A stretch of DNA of 64,000 nucleotides from CAWDAQ01 sp963800325 (GCA_963800325.1 CAWDAQ010000005.1:310001-374000); one strand, 5' to 3'. Positions 15,345 through 23,917 are shown, numbered from the stretch's first letter. Made by a program: numbers and translations. Notes: a model not told the origin generated them from the sequence alone.

Positions 15345-16097
15345 ATGAACGAGAGCGAGAACATCCACGAGCTGCCCGAACGCGACCGCGGGGACGGGCT
15401 CACCGTCCGCCAGCGCCGGGTCCTCGAGGTCATCCGCAACTCGGTCGACCGTCGCGGCTACCCCCCGAGCCTGCGCGAGATCGGTGAGGCCGTCGGGCTG
15501 ACCTCGCCGAGCTCGGTGGCCCACCAGCTCGGCACGCTCGAGCGCAAGGGCTACCTGCGCCGCGACCCGAACCGGCCGCGGGCCATCGAGGTCGTCTCCC
15601 CCGACCGACCCGCGGGGTCCCACGGTGGGCAGGGTGGGCACGGCGGGCACGGCGGGCAGGGCGCGACCCGCGAGGACGTCGAGGTCGTCGTCGACGAGAC
15701 CGGGATCGGGGACGAGCGCCCGGAGGCCTCGTACGTGCCCGTCCTGGGGCAGATCGCCGCCGGCGTGCCGATCACGGCGGAGGAGTCGGTCGAGGAGGTC
15801 TTCCCGCTGCCGAAGCAGGTCGTCGGCGAGGGCTCGCTGTTCCTGCTCAAGGTCGTCGGGGACTCGATGGTCGACGCCGCGATCTGCGACGGGGACTGGG
15901 TCGTCGTCCGCCAGCAGCCGACCGCGGAGAACGGCGACATCGTGGCGGCGCTCCTCGACACCGAGGCGACCGTCAAGACCTTCAAGCGCAAGGACGGCCA
16001 CGTGTGGCTGCTGCCCCACAACCCGGCCTACGAGCCGATCGACGGTGACGACGCCACCGTGCTCGGGAAGGTGACGGCGGTGCTCCGCCGCGTCTGA
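15345..16097 (+). CDS. lexA: SOS-response transcriptional repressor LexA
   Basis: 250 aa repressor/autoprotease. A winged HTH covers 18-85 (LTVRQRRVLEVI and YPPSLREIGEAVGL). The Ala139-Gly140 cleavage site lies in GQIAAGVP, the catalytic Ser174 in VVGDSMVD, and Lys211 in ATVKTF. A Gly/His/Gln-rich linker at 92-105 (repeating GGQGGHGG) separates the domains and is an unusual local expansion. Start ATG 15345 has GAGGAG 11 bp upstream. Preceded by its own SOS box; divergent from the LysM gene. RecA filament-stimulated self-cleavage is the known control. Confidence 0.96.
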   Translation: MNESENIHELPERDRGDGLTVRQRRVLEVIRNSVDRRGYPPSLREIGEAVGLTSPSSVAHQLGTLERKGYLRRDPNRPRAIEVVSPDRPAGSHGGQGGHGGHGGQGATREDVEVVVDETGIGDERPEASYVPVLGQIAAGVPITAEESVEEVFPLPKQVVGEGSLFLLKVVGDSMVDAAICDGDWVVVRQQPTAENGDIVAALLDTEATVKTFKRKDGHVWLLPHNPAYEPIDGDDATVLGKVTAVLRRV

Positions 16098-16175
16098 CGG
16101 GTGTGCTCGCCCGCGGGCGGCGCACGAGGGTCCGCGCCCTCGCGGGGCCGAGGAGCCCGGTGGCAGACTGCCGGG

Positions 16176-16601
16176 ATGGAGCGTGTTGTCGTCCCGGGCC
16201 TGCTCGTCGTCCTCGCCGCCGGCGTCACGGTCGTCGACCTCGTTCGCGGCGAGACGGTGGCCGCCGTGGTCTCGGCTGTCGTCCTGCTCGGCCTCGCCTG
16301 GTTCCTCTCGCCGCTGCGCGGCTCCCGGGGCACGAGCCACGCCGAGGTCGCCGACCTCGACCTCGACCACGAGGTCGTCGTCTACTGGCGGCCGGGCTGC
16401 GTGTACTGCGAACGGATGCGCGCCGTCCTCGGGCGTCGCGCCACGTCGGTGCGGTGGGTGAGCATCTGGGCCGACGGGGACGCCGCCGCGTACGTGCGCA
16501 GCGTCAACGACGGCAACGAGACCGTGCCCACGGTGCTCATCCGCGGCGAGCCGGTGACGAACCCGTCGCCGGCGCGCGTTCGCGCGGCCCTCGGGCGCTG
16601 A
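16176..16601 (+). CDS. Membrane-anchored glutaredoxin/mycoredoxin-like protein
   Basis: 141 aa. Two hydrophobic segments (about 5-22 and 28-45) are followed by a glutaredoxin fold with the redox motif Cys75-Val-Tyr-Cys78 in VVVYWRPGCVYCERMR and the cis-Pro region NETVPTVLIRGE near 118. Actinobacterial mycoredoxins reduce mycothiol mixed disulfides and carry a CxYC motif like this one; the membrane anchor is less common. Start ATG 16176. Stands alone 78 bp after lexA. Confidence 0.8.
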   Translation: MERVVVPGLLVVLAAGVTVVDLVRGETVAAVVSAVVLLGLAWFLSPLRGSRGTSHAEVADLDLDHEVVVYWRPGCVYCERMRAVLGRRATSVRWVSIWADGDAAAYVRSVNDGNETVPTVLIRGEPVTNPSPARVRAALGR

Positions 16602-16644
16602 CCCGAGGCCCGGACCGCACCCGGCCCGGTCCGACCCCGGCCCG

Positions 16645-16712
16645 CATTCGACCTCGGCCCCCATTCGACCTCGGCCCCCATTCGACCTCGGCCCCCATTC
16701 GATCTCGGCCCG
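16645..16712. repeat. 17-bp tandem repeat, four copies
   Basis: Unit CATTCGACCTCGGCCCC repeated perfectly at 16645, 16662 and 16679, with a fourth diverged copy at 16696-16712. It fills the space between the convergent mycoredoxin-like gene and the ABC permease gene and ends 4 bp before the permease stop codon. Function unknown. Confidence 0.9.
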
Positions 16713-16716
16713 AGAG

Positions 16717-18189
16717 TCAGTCCCGCCCCCACGAGACGAGCACCGCGACGAGCCCGAACGACACCGAGGCACCCCAGCCGGGCCCGCCGCGGGCGAGGAC
16801 GACCGCCGGCACGAAGGCGGCGAGGTAGCCACCGAGCTGCAGGAGAAGCCCCGGCTGGACCGCCCCCATCGGGAGGGCGACCACCGGCCCGGTGACCGCG
16901 GCCCGTCGGGGGTGGGCGTCGACGAGGAGCCCGACCAGCGCGCACGCGGCGACGGCCGGGGCCGACCGCCACGGCAGCGCGACCGTCGCGGCGAGTGCCG
17001 ACCACGAGAGCAGGAGCAGCGCGGGGCGGACGACCAGGGCGGTGCGTCCGGTCCGGCGGCCCACGCCGAGCAGCCGGCGCAGCCCGGTCGAGTGCTCCCA
17101 CTCCGCGAGTCCCCGCCCCCACGGCCGCGCCACCGACAGCGCGACGAGGGCGGTGAGGACCACGGTCGCCGACGAGCCGAGCATCCCGCCGACGACCGCG
17201 ACCACTGCGAGTCCGCCGGCGGCGCCGACGAGCGTCCCCGGCTGGCGGCGGACCCGGACGAGGTCCCTGCGCAGCAGCGCCGTCGGGCCGGTGCCCCGCC
17301 CGGGGACCCGGGCGAACGACCCGTGCCTCATCGCCCGCCGCCGGGAGCCGACGAGGAGCACGGCGGTGGGGTCGAGCATGAGCGTCGAGTCCCGGACGGC
17401 ACCGGTCAGCTCGGCCCCCCGCAGCAGCTCCGATGACGTGATCCGGACGAGCACGGCGCGGGCGGCGACCACGAGGGCCACCGCGAGCACGGCGCCCGCT
17501 CCCGCCGCGACGGCGACCGCCGAGCTCGACCCGCCCGCGGCCGGGAGGGACACGGACGGGGCGAGCCCGGCCCGGCCGAGGAGCACGAGCGCCGCGGCGG
17601 CCGCGAGGAGCGCCCGGCCGGCCGTGGCGACGCGCTCCACGGCACCGGACCGTCCGGTCTGGGTGAGGGTGACCGCAGCGACGGTGAGCACCCCGACGAG
17701 CCCGCCGGCGCCGGTGCCCGCCCCCAGACCGGCGGCCGACCCGCCGACGGCGGTGAGCGCCGCCAGGGCCCCCGCGGTGGCGCCACCGGCGGCGCCGAGC
17801 ACGGTCGCGAGGGCGAGGGCCGGGGCGAGCAGCACGCCCCGGTCCGCGAGCCCGGAGTGCAGCCAGCTGACCCGTGCCGCGTCGGCGCCGACCGGTCCCG
17901 CCGCCGCGAGCCCGGTCAGCAGGGCCCCCCACCCCCCGACGGCGACCGCGAGCGCCAGGCTCGCTCGCGCGCCCGGCGGAACGCAGTGGACCGCCCCGGC
18001 CGCGGTGTTCGCCGCGCAGGACGCCCCCAGGGCGTCGTGGGCGAGCGAGCCCGCCATCGCCGTGACGAGGACGACCGCGAACACGCCGATGTAGACGGTC
18101 TGGAACGTCTCTCCCCGGGGGTGCCGCGCCGACCGGACCTCGCGCAGCCGCCGCGTGACGTCGGAGGCGAGGGCCCGCGAGCCTGTCAC
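16717..18189 (-). CDS. ABC transporter permease-like integral membrane protein
   Basis: 490 aa with about 12 hydrophobic segments, no signal peptide and a short basic N-terminus. It resembles the actinobacterial DUF6297-type membrane proteins encoded beside ABC ATPases. GTG start at 18189 overlaps the ATPase stop by GTGA, so the two are coupled and likely form one exporter. Substrate unknown. Last gene of the six-gene minus-strand operon that begins at 22274. Confidence 0.75.
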   Translation of the reverse strand: MTGSRALASDVTRRLREVRSARHPRGETFQTVYIGVFAVVLVTAMAGSLAHDALGASCAANTAAGAVHCVPPGARASLALAVAVGGWGALLTGLAAAGPVGADAARVSWLHSGLADRGVLLAPALALATVLGAAGGATAGALAALTAVGGSAAGLGAGTGAGGLVGVLTVAAVTLTQTGRSGAVERVATAGRALLAAAAALVLLGRAGLAPSVSLPAAGGSSSAVAVAAGAGAVLAVALVVAARAVLVRITSSELLRGAELTGAVRDSTLMLDPTAVLLVGSRRRAMRHGSFARVPGRGTGPTALLRRDLVRVRRQPGTLVGAAGGLAVVAVVGGMLGSSATVVLTALVALSVARPWGRGLAEWEHSTGLRRLLGVGRRTGRTALVVRPALLLLSWSALAATVALPWRSAPAVAACALVGLLVDAHPRRAAVTGPVVALPMGAVQPGLLLQLGGYLAAFVPAVVLARGGPGWGASVSFGLVAVLVSWGRD

Positions 18190-18827
18190 GGGCCGAGCCG
18201 GACCCGACGGGCGCCCACCGCGTCGAGCAGCTCGTCGTCGTGGCAGGCCAGCAGGACGGCCTTCCCGTCGCGCGCGAGCGCCGCGAGGTGCTCGGCGAGC
18301 CACCTGCGCCCGGCGGTGTCGAGACGCTGCTCGGGCTCGTCGAGCACGAGGAGGTCGTAGGGACGCACGAGCGTGGTGGCGAGCCCGAGTCGGCGACGCT
18401 GGCCCGAGCTCAGGGTGAGCGGCACCTGGTCGGCGACGTCGGCGATCCCGAGCAGCTCGAGTGCCGCGTCGACCTTGTCCTGCGGGTCGGGGTCGTCGTG
18501 CGTGCGGGCGACGAGGTCGAGGTGCTCGCTCGCGCTGACGTCGCTGAACCATCCGACGTCGTCGAGCAGCGAGCACACCCGGTGGCGCACGCGGGGGTCC
18601 GTCTCCTCCAGCGGGTCCCCGGCCAGTAGCACCGTGCCCCGGTCGGGCGGCTCGACACCCACCACGCAGCGCAGCACCGTCGTCTTCCCGGACCCGTTGG
18701 GGCCGACGAGAGCGACGACCTCGCCCGCGTCGACGGTGAAGGCGAGGTCGTCGACGACGCTCCGGCCGCCGAACCCCTTCGTCAGCCCGGAGACGTCGAG
18801 GACGGGTGCCGGTGGGGTGTCACTCAC
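18186..18827 (-). CDS. ABC transporter ATP-binding protein
   Basis: 213 aa, single nucleotide-binding domain: Walker A GPNGSGKTT at about 41-49, signature LSSGQRRRLG near 138, Walker B DLLVLDEP near 160, and switch His in LLACHDDELL. Short form typical of exporter ATPases. GTG start overlaps the stop of the sirtuin gene upstream and its own stop overlaps the permease start, giving tight stoichiometric coupling with both. Confidence 0.9.
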   Translation of the reverse strand: MSDTPPAPVLDVSGLTKGFGGRSVVDDLAFTVDAGEVVALVGPNGSGKTTVLRCVVGVEPPDRGTVLLAGDPLEETDPRVRHRVCSLLDDVGWFSDVSASEHLDLVARTHDDPDPQDKVDAALELLGIADVADQVPLTLSSGQRRRLGLATTLVRPYDLLVLDEPEQRLDTAGRRWLAEHLAALARDGKAVLLACHDDELLDAVGARRVRLGP

Positions 18828-19678
18828 GTCCCGAGGCGCTCGACGAGGGCCGCGAGCGTGGCTCCGAGCGGCGCGTCGACCTGCACGCTGGCCTCGGCGT
18901 CCCCGCGGGTCGGGCCGTGGGTGACGATGCCGACGGGGATGCCGAGGGCCGCGGCCCGCCGGACGAACCGGTACCCGCTCATGACGGCGAGCGACGAGCC
19001 GAGCACGAGCAGCGCCGGAGCGGCCTCGGTGAGCTCGAAGCACCGGGCGACGAGCGGCTTGGGAACGGACTCGCCGAAGAAGACGACGTCCGGCTTCAGG
19101 GTGTCGCGCCCGCAGACGAGGCAGAGCGGGGTGACGAAGCGGGAGACGTCGAGCTCGTCGAGCGCCACGTCCCCGTCGGGCCGGATCTCGTCGGTGGTCA
19201 CCGTGAACGACGGGTTCGCCTCGCCGATGCGGTCGTCGAGGTCCCAGCGGCTGATGAGGTCCCCGCACGTGAGGCAGACGACGCGGCTGAGCGAGCCGTG
19301 CAGCTCGACGACGTCCTCGGCGCCGGCGGACTGGTGCAGCCCGTCGACGTTCTGGGTGATGACGGTGCCGGCGCGGCCGGAGTCCTGCAGTGCCGCCACC
19401 GCGGCGTGGCCGGCGTTGGGGGCGGCCCGGGTGAAGCGCTGCCAGCCGACGTACGAGCGGGCCCAGTACCGCCGTCGGGCCTCCGCGGAACCGGCGAACT
19501 CGCCGTAGTGCATCGGCGTCACCCGCCGCTTGCCGTCCGGGCCCCGGTAGTCCGGGATGCCGGACTCGGTCGAGATCCCGGCGCCGGTGAGCACGAGCAC
19601 CGGTCCGCGGTCGAACAGGCCGAGCACGCCGTCGATGTCGGGGGCGGCCTCGTCGCTGGTGCGGATGGCGGTGCTCAC
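18824..19678 (-). CDS. SIR2-family NAD-dependent protein deacylase
   Basis: 284 aa sirtuin that removes acyl groups from lysine at the cost of NAD. Conserved motifs: GAGISTESGIPDYRG at 32-46, TQNVDGLH at 108-115, catalytic His127 (ELHGS), a zinc site Cys135/Cys138 and Cys186/Cys189, and GSSLAV. A roughly 45-residue insertion separates the two zinc Cys pairs, as in class II-like actinobacterial sirtuins. GTG start; 15 bp after the response regulator. Its position inside a two-component/ABC operon is unusual (see findings). Confidence 0.9.
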   Translation of the reverse strand: MSTAIRTSDEAAPDIDGVLGLFDRGPVLVLTGAGISTESGIPDYRGPDGKRRVTPMHYGEFAGSAEARRRYWARSYVGWQRFTRAAPNAGHAAVAALQDSGRAGTVITQNVDGLHQSAGAEDVVELHGSLSRVVCLTCGDLISRWDLDDRIGEANPSFTVTTDEIRPDGDVALDELDVSRFVTPLCLVCGRDTLKPDVVFFGESVPKPLVARCFELTEAAPALLVLGSSLAVMSGYRFVRRAAALGIPVGIVTHGPTRGDAEASVQVDAPLGATLAALVERLGT

Positions 19679-19693
19679 GGGTGCCAGTATGCG

Positions 19694-20407
19694 TCAGCCC
19701 GCTCCCCCGCCGGCGCGGCCGGTGCGGTGGGCGAGGGCGACGAGGGCGGCGCGGTCGCGGCAGCCGGTCTTGGCGAGCAGGTGGTTGACGTGGGTCTTCA
19801 CGGTCGCCTCGGAGACGAACAGCCGCCCGGCGATCTCCCGGTTGGTGCGGCCGTCGGCGATCTCGCCGAGGACCTCCTCCTCGCGCGGGGTGAGCCCGAG
19901 GTCCTCCCGGGCGGGCTCCGGTTCGACGACCGCGGCGGGGGCGCCGGCAGCGAGCGCGTCGAGCAGCCGGCGCTGCACGGACGGATCGAGGCCGGCCTCG
20001 CCGGCGGCGACCGAGCGGAGCGCGGCGCCGATCTCCTCGGCGCCGGCGTCCTTGGTGAGGTATCCGCGTGCGCCCGCCCGCAGCGCGCGAAAGACCCAGT
20101 CGTCGTCGGCGTAGGTCGTGAGCACGAGGACGCGGCAGCGGGCGCCGCTCGTGGTGAGCTCGCGGGTCGCCTCGACGCCGTCGAGGACGGGCATGCCGAG
20201 GTCCATGAGGACGACGTCCGGGTCGAGGTCGCGCACGCGCCGGACGGCGTCGGCGCCGTCGACGGCGGTGCCGACGACCTCGACGCCTCCGAGGAGGCCG
20301 AGGAGGACGACGAGGCCGTCCCGGACGACCTTCTGGTCGTCGGCGACGAGCACGGTGACCGGCGCCACGCCCACCCCGCCCTCCCCGGGAGCGCCGCCGC
20401 GGGTCAC
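19694..20407 (-). CDS. NarL/FixJ-family response regulator
   Basis: 237 aa. The receiver domain spans about 16-135 with phosphoacceptor Asp69 (DVVLMDLGMP) and conserved Lys in YLTKDAG. The LuxR-type HTH is at about 172-230 (LTPREEEVLGEIADG, ATVKTHVNHLLAK). GTG start at 20407 overlaps the kinase stop by GTGA, so this is the cognate regulator of the kinase. Likely controls its own operon, which continues into the sirtuin and ABC genes. Confidence 0.92.
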   Translation of the reverse strand: MTRGGAPGEGGVGVAPVTVLVADDQKVVRDGLVVLLGLLGGVEVVGTAVDGADAVRRVRDLDPDVVLMDLGMPVLDGVEATRELTTSGARCRVLVLTTYADDDWVFRALRAGARGYLTKDAGAEEIGAALRSVAAGEAGLDPSVQRRLLDALAAGAPAAVVEPEPAREDLGLTPREEEVLGEIADGRTNREIAGRLFVSEATVKTHVNHLLAKTGCRDRAALVALAHRTGRAGGGAG

Positions 20408-21765
20408 GAGAGCTCCCCCGCGGTGGCAGCGGCGGCGGGGTCCGGGCCATCACCGGGCCGCGTGGGGAGGGTGAGCGCGACCCGCCACCCGCTGCCGGCG
20501 GGCCCGGACTCGAGCCGGCCACCGGCGAGGGCCGCCCGCTCGGCGAGCCCGCTGAGCCCGGCTCCCCCCGAGGGGAGCCCGGTCTCGGTGCCACCGTCGT
20601 CGACCACCTCGACACGGACCTCGTGGGGGTGCCAGGCCACGACGACCCGGGTCCTCGCCCCGCGGGCGTGCTTGGCGACGTTGCTCAGGGCCTCCTGGAC
20701 GACCCGGTAGAGCGCGAGCCCCCGCTCGGGCGGGAGGTCGGCCGGGCCGCCCCGGACGGTGTAGGTCACCGGGTCGCCGGAGCGCAGCCGGGCCTGCTCG
20801 ACGAGGTCGGCGACGTCGGCCGCGCCCGGCAGCACCTCGCCGCGCAGCGTCGCGACCGCCCGTCGGGCGCTCGTCATGCCGTCCCGGGCGAGGCCCTGCG
20901 CCGCGGCGACCTGCGTCGCCAGTCGCGGGTCGGCGCCGGTCCGCTCGGCGAGCAGCCGGGCGCCCTCGAGCTGGAGGGAGAGCCCGGAGAGGGTGTGCGC
21001 GAGCACGTCGTGCAGCTCGCGCGCGATGCGGCCACGCTCGGCGAGGACCGCGGCCTCCTCCCGAGCGGCGCGCGCGGCCTCCTCCTCGCGCAGCCGGGCC
21101 CTCGCCTGCTCGGTGGCGTCGCGGTTCGCGGCGGCGAAGGCGGCGGCCACGAGGAGGAACCCGGCACCGACGGCGATGTTGAGGGCGGCGCTCACCGGCT
21201 GCGCGGAGGTCGCGGCCTCCGCCGCCCCGGCCGCGACGGCGACCGCTCCCCCGACCCGGAGCGCCGCCCGCCGGGGCAGGCGCATCCCGGACGCCGCCAT
21301 CGCCATGAACGCGAGGACGAATCCGGGCCCGGAGGGGCGCAGGAGGTCGAGCAGCGCCCCCGCGAGACCGACGAGGAGCAGGACGGCCGCGAGGACCCGG
21401 ACGCCGGTGACGCGCGCCGAGAGCGCGAGGAGCCAGCCGGCGAGCGCGACCGCGGTGAGCCCGGGCACGAGCAGGGCCCCGGCGGTCCCGGAGGGCAGCC
21501 CCGCCGTGACGGTCCCGACCGCGACGACGGCGGCAGCGGCCCAGCCGGCGACGACGAGCAGTCGGCGCAGCCGCTCGGGGTCACGCTCGTCCGGAAGGGC
21601 CACCACGGCGCTCCTCGTCCTGGGCCGGCGCGGTGGCCGGCTGCCGCCTCCGGGGCCGTTGCCCCGGTCAGGGCCACGGTATGCCGCGGCGGGCCGCGAC
21701 GGAGCCTGCTCCGTCGCAGCCCGCCAGTCCTCGGCACTCCGCCGCCGCACGGGGGCGTGGCTCAC
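20404..21765 (-). CDS. Sensor histidine kinase (HisKA_3 type)
   Basis: 453 aa if started at the GTG at 21765, which overlaps the upstream stop by GTGA like its neighbours; a GTG at 21606 with GAGGAG upstream is the alternative (400 aa). Residues 1-55 are polar, followed by about five transmembrane helices (68-212), a coiled dimerisation helix, His252 in RELHDVLAHTLSGL, and a compact HATPase domain (EALSNVAKHA, GLSGLAERAALAGG). No periplasmic sensor domain, so it probably senses a membrane signal, as DesK-like kinases do. Confidence 0.88.
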   Translation of the reverse strand: MSHAPVRRRSAEDWRAATEQAPSRPAAAYRGPDRGNGPGGGSRPPRRPRTRSAVVALPDERDPERLRRLLVVAGWAAAAVVAVGTVTAGLPSGTAGALLVPGLTAVALAGWLLALSARVTGVRVLAAVLLLVGLAGALLDLLRPSGPGFVLAFMAMAASGMRLPRRAALRVGGAVAVAAGAAEAATSAQPVSAALNIAVGAGFLLVAAAFAAANRDATEQARARLREEEAARAAREEAAVLAERGRIARELHDVLAHTLSGLSLQLEGARLLAERTGADPRLATQVAAAQGLARDGMTSARRAVATLRGEVLPGAADVADLVEQARLRSGDPVTYTVRGGPADLPPERGLALYRVVQEALSNVAKHARGARTRVVVAWHPHEVRVEVVDDGGTETGLPSGGAGLSGLAERAALAGGRLESGPAGSGWRVALTLPTRPGDGPDPAAAATAGELS

Positions 21766-22274
21766 GCGGTCGCCGCGAGCGGGGCCCGACGGAGCCGGGC
21801 GGCGAGCGTCGCGGTCACGACCTGCCGGGTCGCGACCATCGCGAGCGCCATGAGCACGAAGGCCGCGGTCCAGGCGTCGGCCCCGGTGATGAGATGGGTC
21901 ACGGAGAACCGGGCGATCCCGGCGCCGAACCAGTGGTCCGCGCCGTAGGCGAACAGGACCCGGCCCCCGATGACGAGGACCCACAGCGCGGCGAACCCGG
22001 CGCCCGCCGTCGCGAGCACGGTGCCCGAGTCCCGGCGCAACCGCACCAGGCTCGCGGCGAGGCCGCCCAGGAGGACCCCGGAGGCGAGGCCGACGAGCTC
22101 GAGCCGCCCGTCGTTGCCGAGCGTCGGGAGGTCGTGGAGGAGCAGGACGCCGAGGACCACGGCGGCGAGGACGGGCAGGAGCAGCCGGGCCCGGGTGAGG
22201 CGCCTCGTGCCGAGGTTGGCGCCGAGCACCCAGACGAGGAGGCCGGCGTTGAGGAGGTACTGGGTGGTGGTCAT
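21762..22274 (-). CDS. Multi-pass membrane protein, DUF1453/CcdC-like
   Basis: 170 aa with about five transmembrane helices and a very hydrophobic N-terminus (MTTTQYLLNAGLLVWVLG). It resembles actinobacterial proteins of the DUF1453 group that commonly precede a NarL-type two-component system. ATG 22274 with AGGAG and GAGAG upstream. First gene of the operon; could be an accessory sensor for the kinase. No catalytic residues recognised. Confidence 0.75.
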   Translation of the reverse strand: MTTTQYLLNAGLLVWVLGANLGTRRLTRARLLLPVLAAVVLGVLLLHDLPTLGNDGRLELVGLASGVLLGGLAASLVRLRRDSGTVLATAGAGFAALWVLVIGGRVLFAYGADHWFGAGIARFSVTHLITGADAWTAAFVLMALAMVATRQVVTATLAARLRRAPLAATA

Positions 22275-22367
22275 CGGTTCTCTCGCTCCTGGTGAGGGTG
22301 GGGGGAGGGCTTTCCTGACACCACGAGCGTGCCCGCCGGCGGGGGGCCGGCGCGTCGACGCACGGGT

Positions 22368-22415
22368 GGACCCCGGGTGGGTCCGCAGACGCGCGGTCCT
22401 CCACCCACGGGTGGA
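22368..22415. promoter_or_regulatory. Inverted repeats upstream of the two-component operon
   Basis: Two dyads in the 239-bp region between the operon (minus) and the LysR gene (plus): GGACCC-N5-GGGTCC at 22368-22384 and TCCACCC-AC-GGGTGGA at 22400-22415, both sharing a GGGTGGA/GGGTCC half-site. They lie 95-140 bp upstream of the membrane-protein start and are candidates for the NarL-type regulator's operator. Confidence 0.45.
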
Positions 22416-22487
22416 GACGACGCCCCCGCCGGCGTGGCGAACGAGCCGGGGAAACCCCGGACCGGGCGCCGGTTAGCCGCGAGAGGG

Positions 22488-22502
22488 ATAACAGCGCGTT
22501 AT
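22488..22502. promoter_or_regulatory. LysR-type operator (T-N11-A palindrome)
   Basis: ATAAC-AGCGC-GTTAT, a perfect dyad containing the T-N11-A core of LysR-family sites, ending 11 bp before the start of the LysR gene. In this GC-rich background such an AT-rich dyad stands out. Negative autoregulation is the simplest reading. Confidence 0.75.
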
Positions 22503-22513
22503 AGGATGTGAGG

Positions 22514-23443
22514 ATGATCGACGCCGCCGGGCTGCGCGTCATGCGGGCCATCGCCGACGAGGGCAGCTTCACCGCCGCCGCGCTCGCCCTCGGCTACTCC
22601 CAGCCCGCGGTCTCCCAGATGGTCCGGCGGCTCGAGCAGCGCACCGGGACCGCGCTCGTCGAGCGCGTGGGTCGCTCGGTCCGGCTCACCGAGGCCGGCG
22701 AGGTCCTCGCCCGGCACGCCGGAAGCGTCCTCGCGGCGCTCGACGCCGCCGAGGAGGAGGTCGCCGCGATCGCCGGGCTGCGCGCGGGGCGGGTGCGGCT
22801 CATGGCGTTCCCGTCGTCGTCGGCGACCCTCGTGCCGCGAGCGCTGTCCCTGGTCAAGCAGCGCTTCCCCGACGTCTCGGTCACGTTCACCGAGGCCGAG
22901 CCCCCGGAGTCCCTGGCCGCCCTGCGCGCCGGCGAGTGCGACCTCGCGGTGGCCTTCGCCTACGAGGGCACCGACCTCGGGCGGGGTGAGGAGGACCTCG
23001 AGATGTTCTCCATCCACCACCTGCTCGACGACGAGGTGCGCCTCGCCCTCCCCCGCGGGCACCCCCTGGCCGACGCCGACGTCGTCGACCTCGCCGACCT
23101 GTCCGGCGAGGCGTGGATCGCCGGGTGCCCGCGCTGCCGCGGTCACCTGCTCCAGCTGTGCCACGACGTGGGGTACACCCCGGACGTCGCGTTCGAGACC
23201 GAGGACTACGTCGCGGTGCTCGGCCTGGTCGCCGAGGGCCTCGGGGTGGCACTCATCCCCGAGCTCATCCTCCGCACCGCCCACCACCACGACGTCGTCA
23301 CCCTGCCGGTGCGCCCGGCCTCGCGGCGCGAGATCCACGCCGTGACCACCCCCGACCTCGAGCGGGTGCCGGCGGTCAAGGCGACGCTGGAGGCGCTGTG
23401 CGAGAGCGCGCGGACCCCGCCGCGGGTGCTGGCCTCGACGTGA
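22514..23443 (+). CDS. LysR-family transcriptional regulator
   Basis: 309 aa. N-terminal wHTH at 1-60 (LRVMRAIADEGSFTAAALALGYSQPAVSQMVRRLE region, canonical LysR spacing), then an effector-binding domain of the PBP2 fold. WIAGCPRCRGHLLQLC near 200 carries three closely spaced cysteines, unusual for the family and a possible redox or metal sensor. ATG 22514 preferred over the GTG at 22508 because of AGGAT seven bases upstream. Convergent with the LuxR-type gene. Target genes are not obvious; the T-N11-A box lies directly upstream. Confidence 0.9.
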   Translation: MIDAAGLRVMRAIADEGSFTAAALALGYSQPAVSQMVRRLEQRTGTALVERVGRSVRLTEAGEVLARHAGSVLAALDAAEEEVAAIAGLRAGRVRLMAFPSSSATLVPRALSLVKQRFPDVSVTFTEAEPPESLAALRAGECDLAVAFAYEGTDLGRGEEDLEMFSIHHLLDDEVRLALPRGHPLADADVVDLADLSGEAWIAGCPRCRGHLLQLCHDVGYTPDVAFETEDYVAVLGLVAEGLGVALIPELILRTAHHHDVVTLPVRPASRREIHAVTTPDLERVPAVKATLEALCESARTPPRVLAST

Positions 23444-23476
23444 CGGGACGCTCCCGGTCCGGCCCGGGCGGGGCGT

Positions 23477-23917
23477 TCACCCGGCCGTGAGCCGGGCGAC
23501 GGCAGCCGCGCGGCTCCTCACCCCGAGCGCGTCGTAGGCGTGCTCGAGGTGCTTGGCGACGGTCCTCGGGCTGCAACCGAGCCGGTGCGCGATCGCGACG
23601 TTGGTCCCTCCCGCGGCGACGAGCGCGAGGACCTCGCGTTCGCGCCGGGTGAGGTACCGCCCCGGACCCTCGGGCTGGGGGTCCTCGGGGCTGCGGTGCT
23701 CGGGGCGAGGGCGCTCGGCCCGGGCGAGGGCGCGCTCGACCGGACCGCGCACGGCCCGCAGCAGCGCCAGGTCGCTCTCGCCGGGTGGACGGCGCTGGTC
23801 GACGATCCGGCCGAGTCCCGGCAGGACGTAGGCGGCGAGCTGGTCGCGGGTGCGGGGGGCGTGGAGCCCGTCGACGAAGGCGACGAGGCGCTCGAGATCG
23901 TCCTCGGAGACGTCCAC
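23477..23917 (-). CDS. Short LuxR-type helix-turn-helix regulator
   Basis: 146 aa. Only the C-terminal 60 residues are recognisable: a GerE/LuxR HTH (LTRREREVLALVAAG, NVAIAHRLGCSPRTVAKHLEHAY). The N-terminal 85 residues lack a receiver or PAS domain and may be a remnant of the N-terminal half of a larger LuxR-family regulator. GTG start with an excellent GGAGGGAGG site. Divergent from the DUF1059 gene; may regulate it. Confidence 0.8.
   Translation of the reverse strand: MDVSEDDLERLVAFVDGLHAPRTRDQLAAYVLPGLGRIVDQRRPPGESDLALLRAVRGPVERALARAERPRPEHRSPEDPQPEGPGRYLTRREREVLALVAAGGTNVAIAHRLGCSPRTVAKHLEHAYDALGVRSRAAAVARLTAG

Noticed and set aside
16382..17932. Minus-strand frame of 516 codons overlapping the ABC permease and mycoredoxin-like genes
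   Set aside because: Arg/Gly/Pro-rich shadow frame; the permease frame has clear transmembrane helices and coupling to the ATPase.
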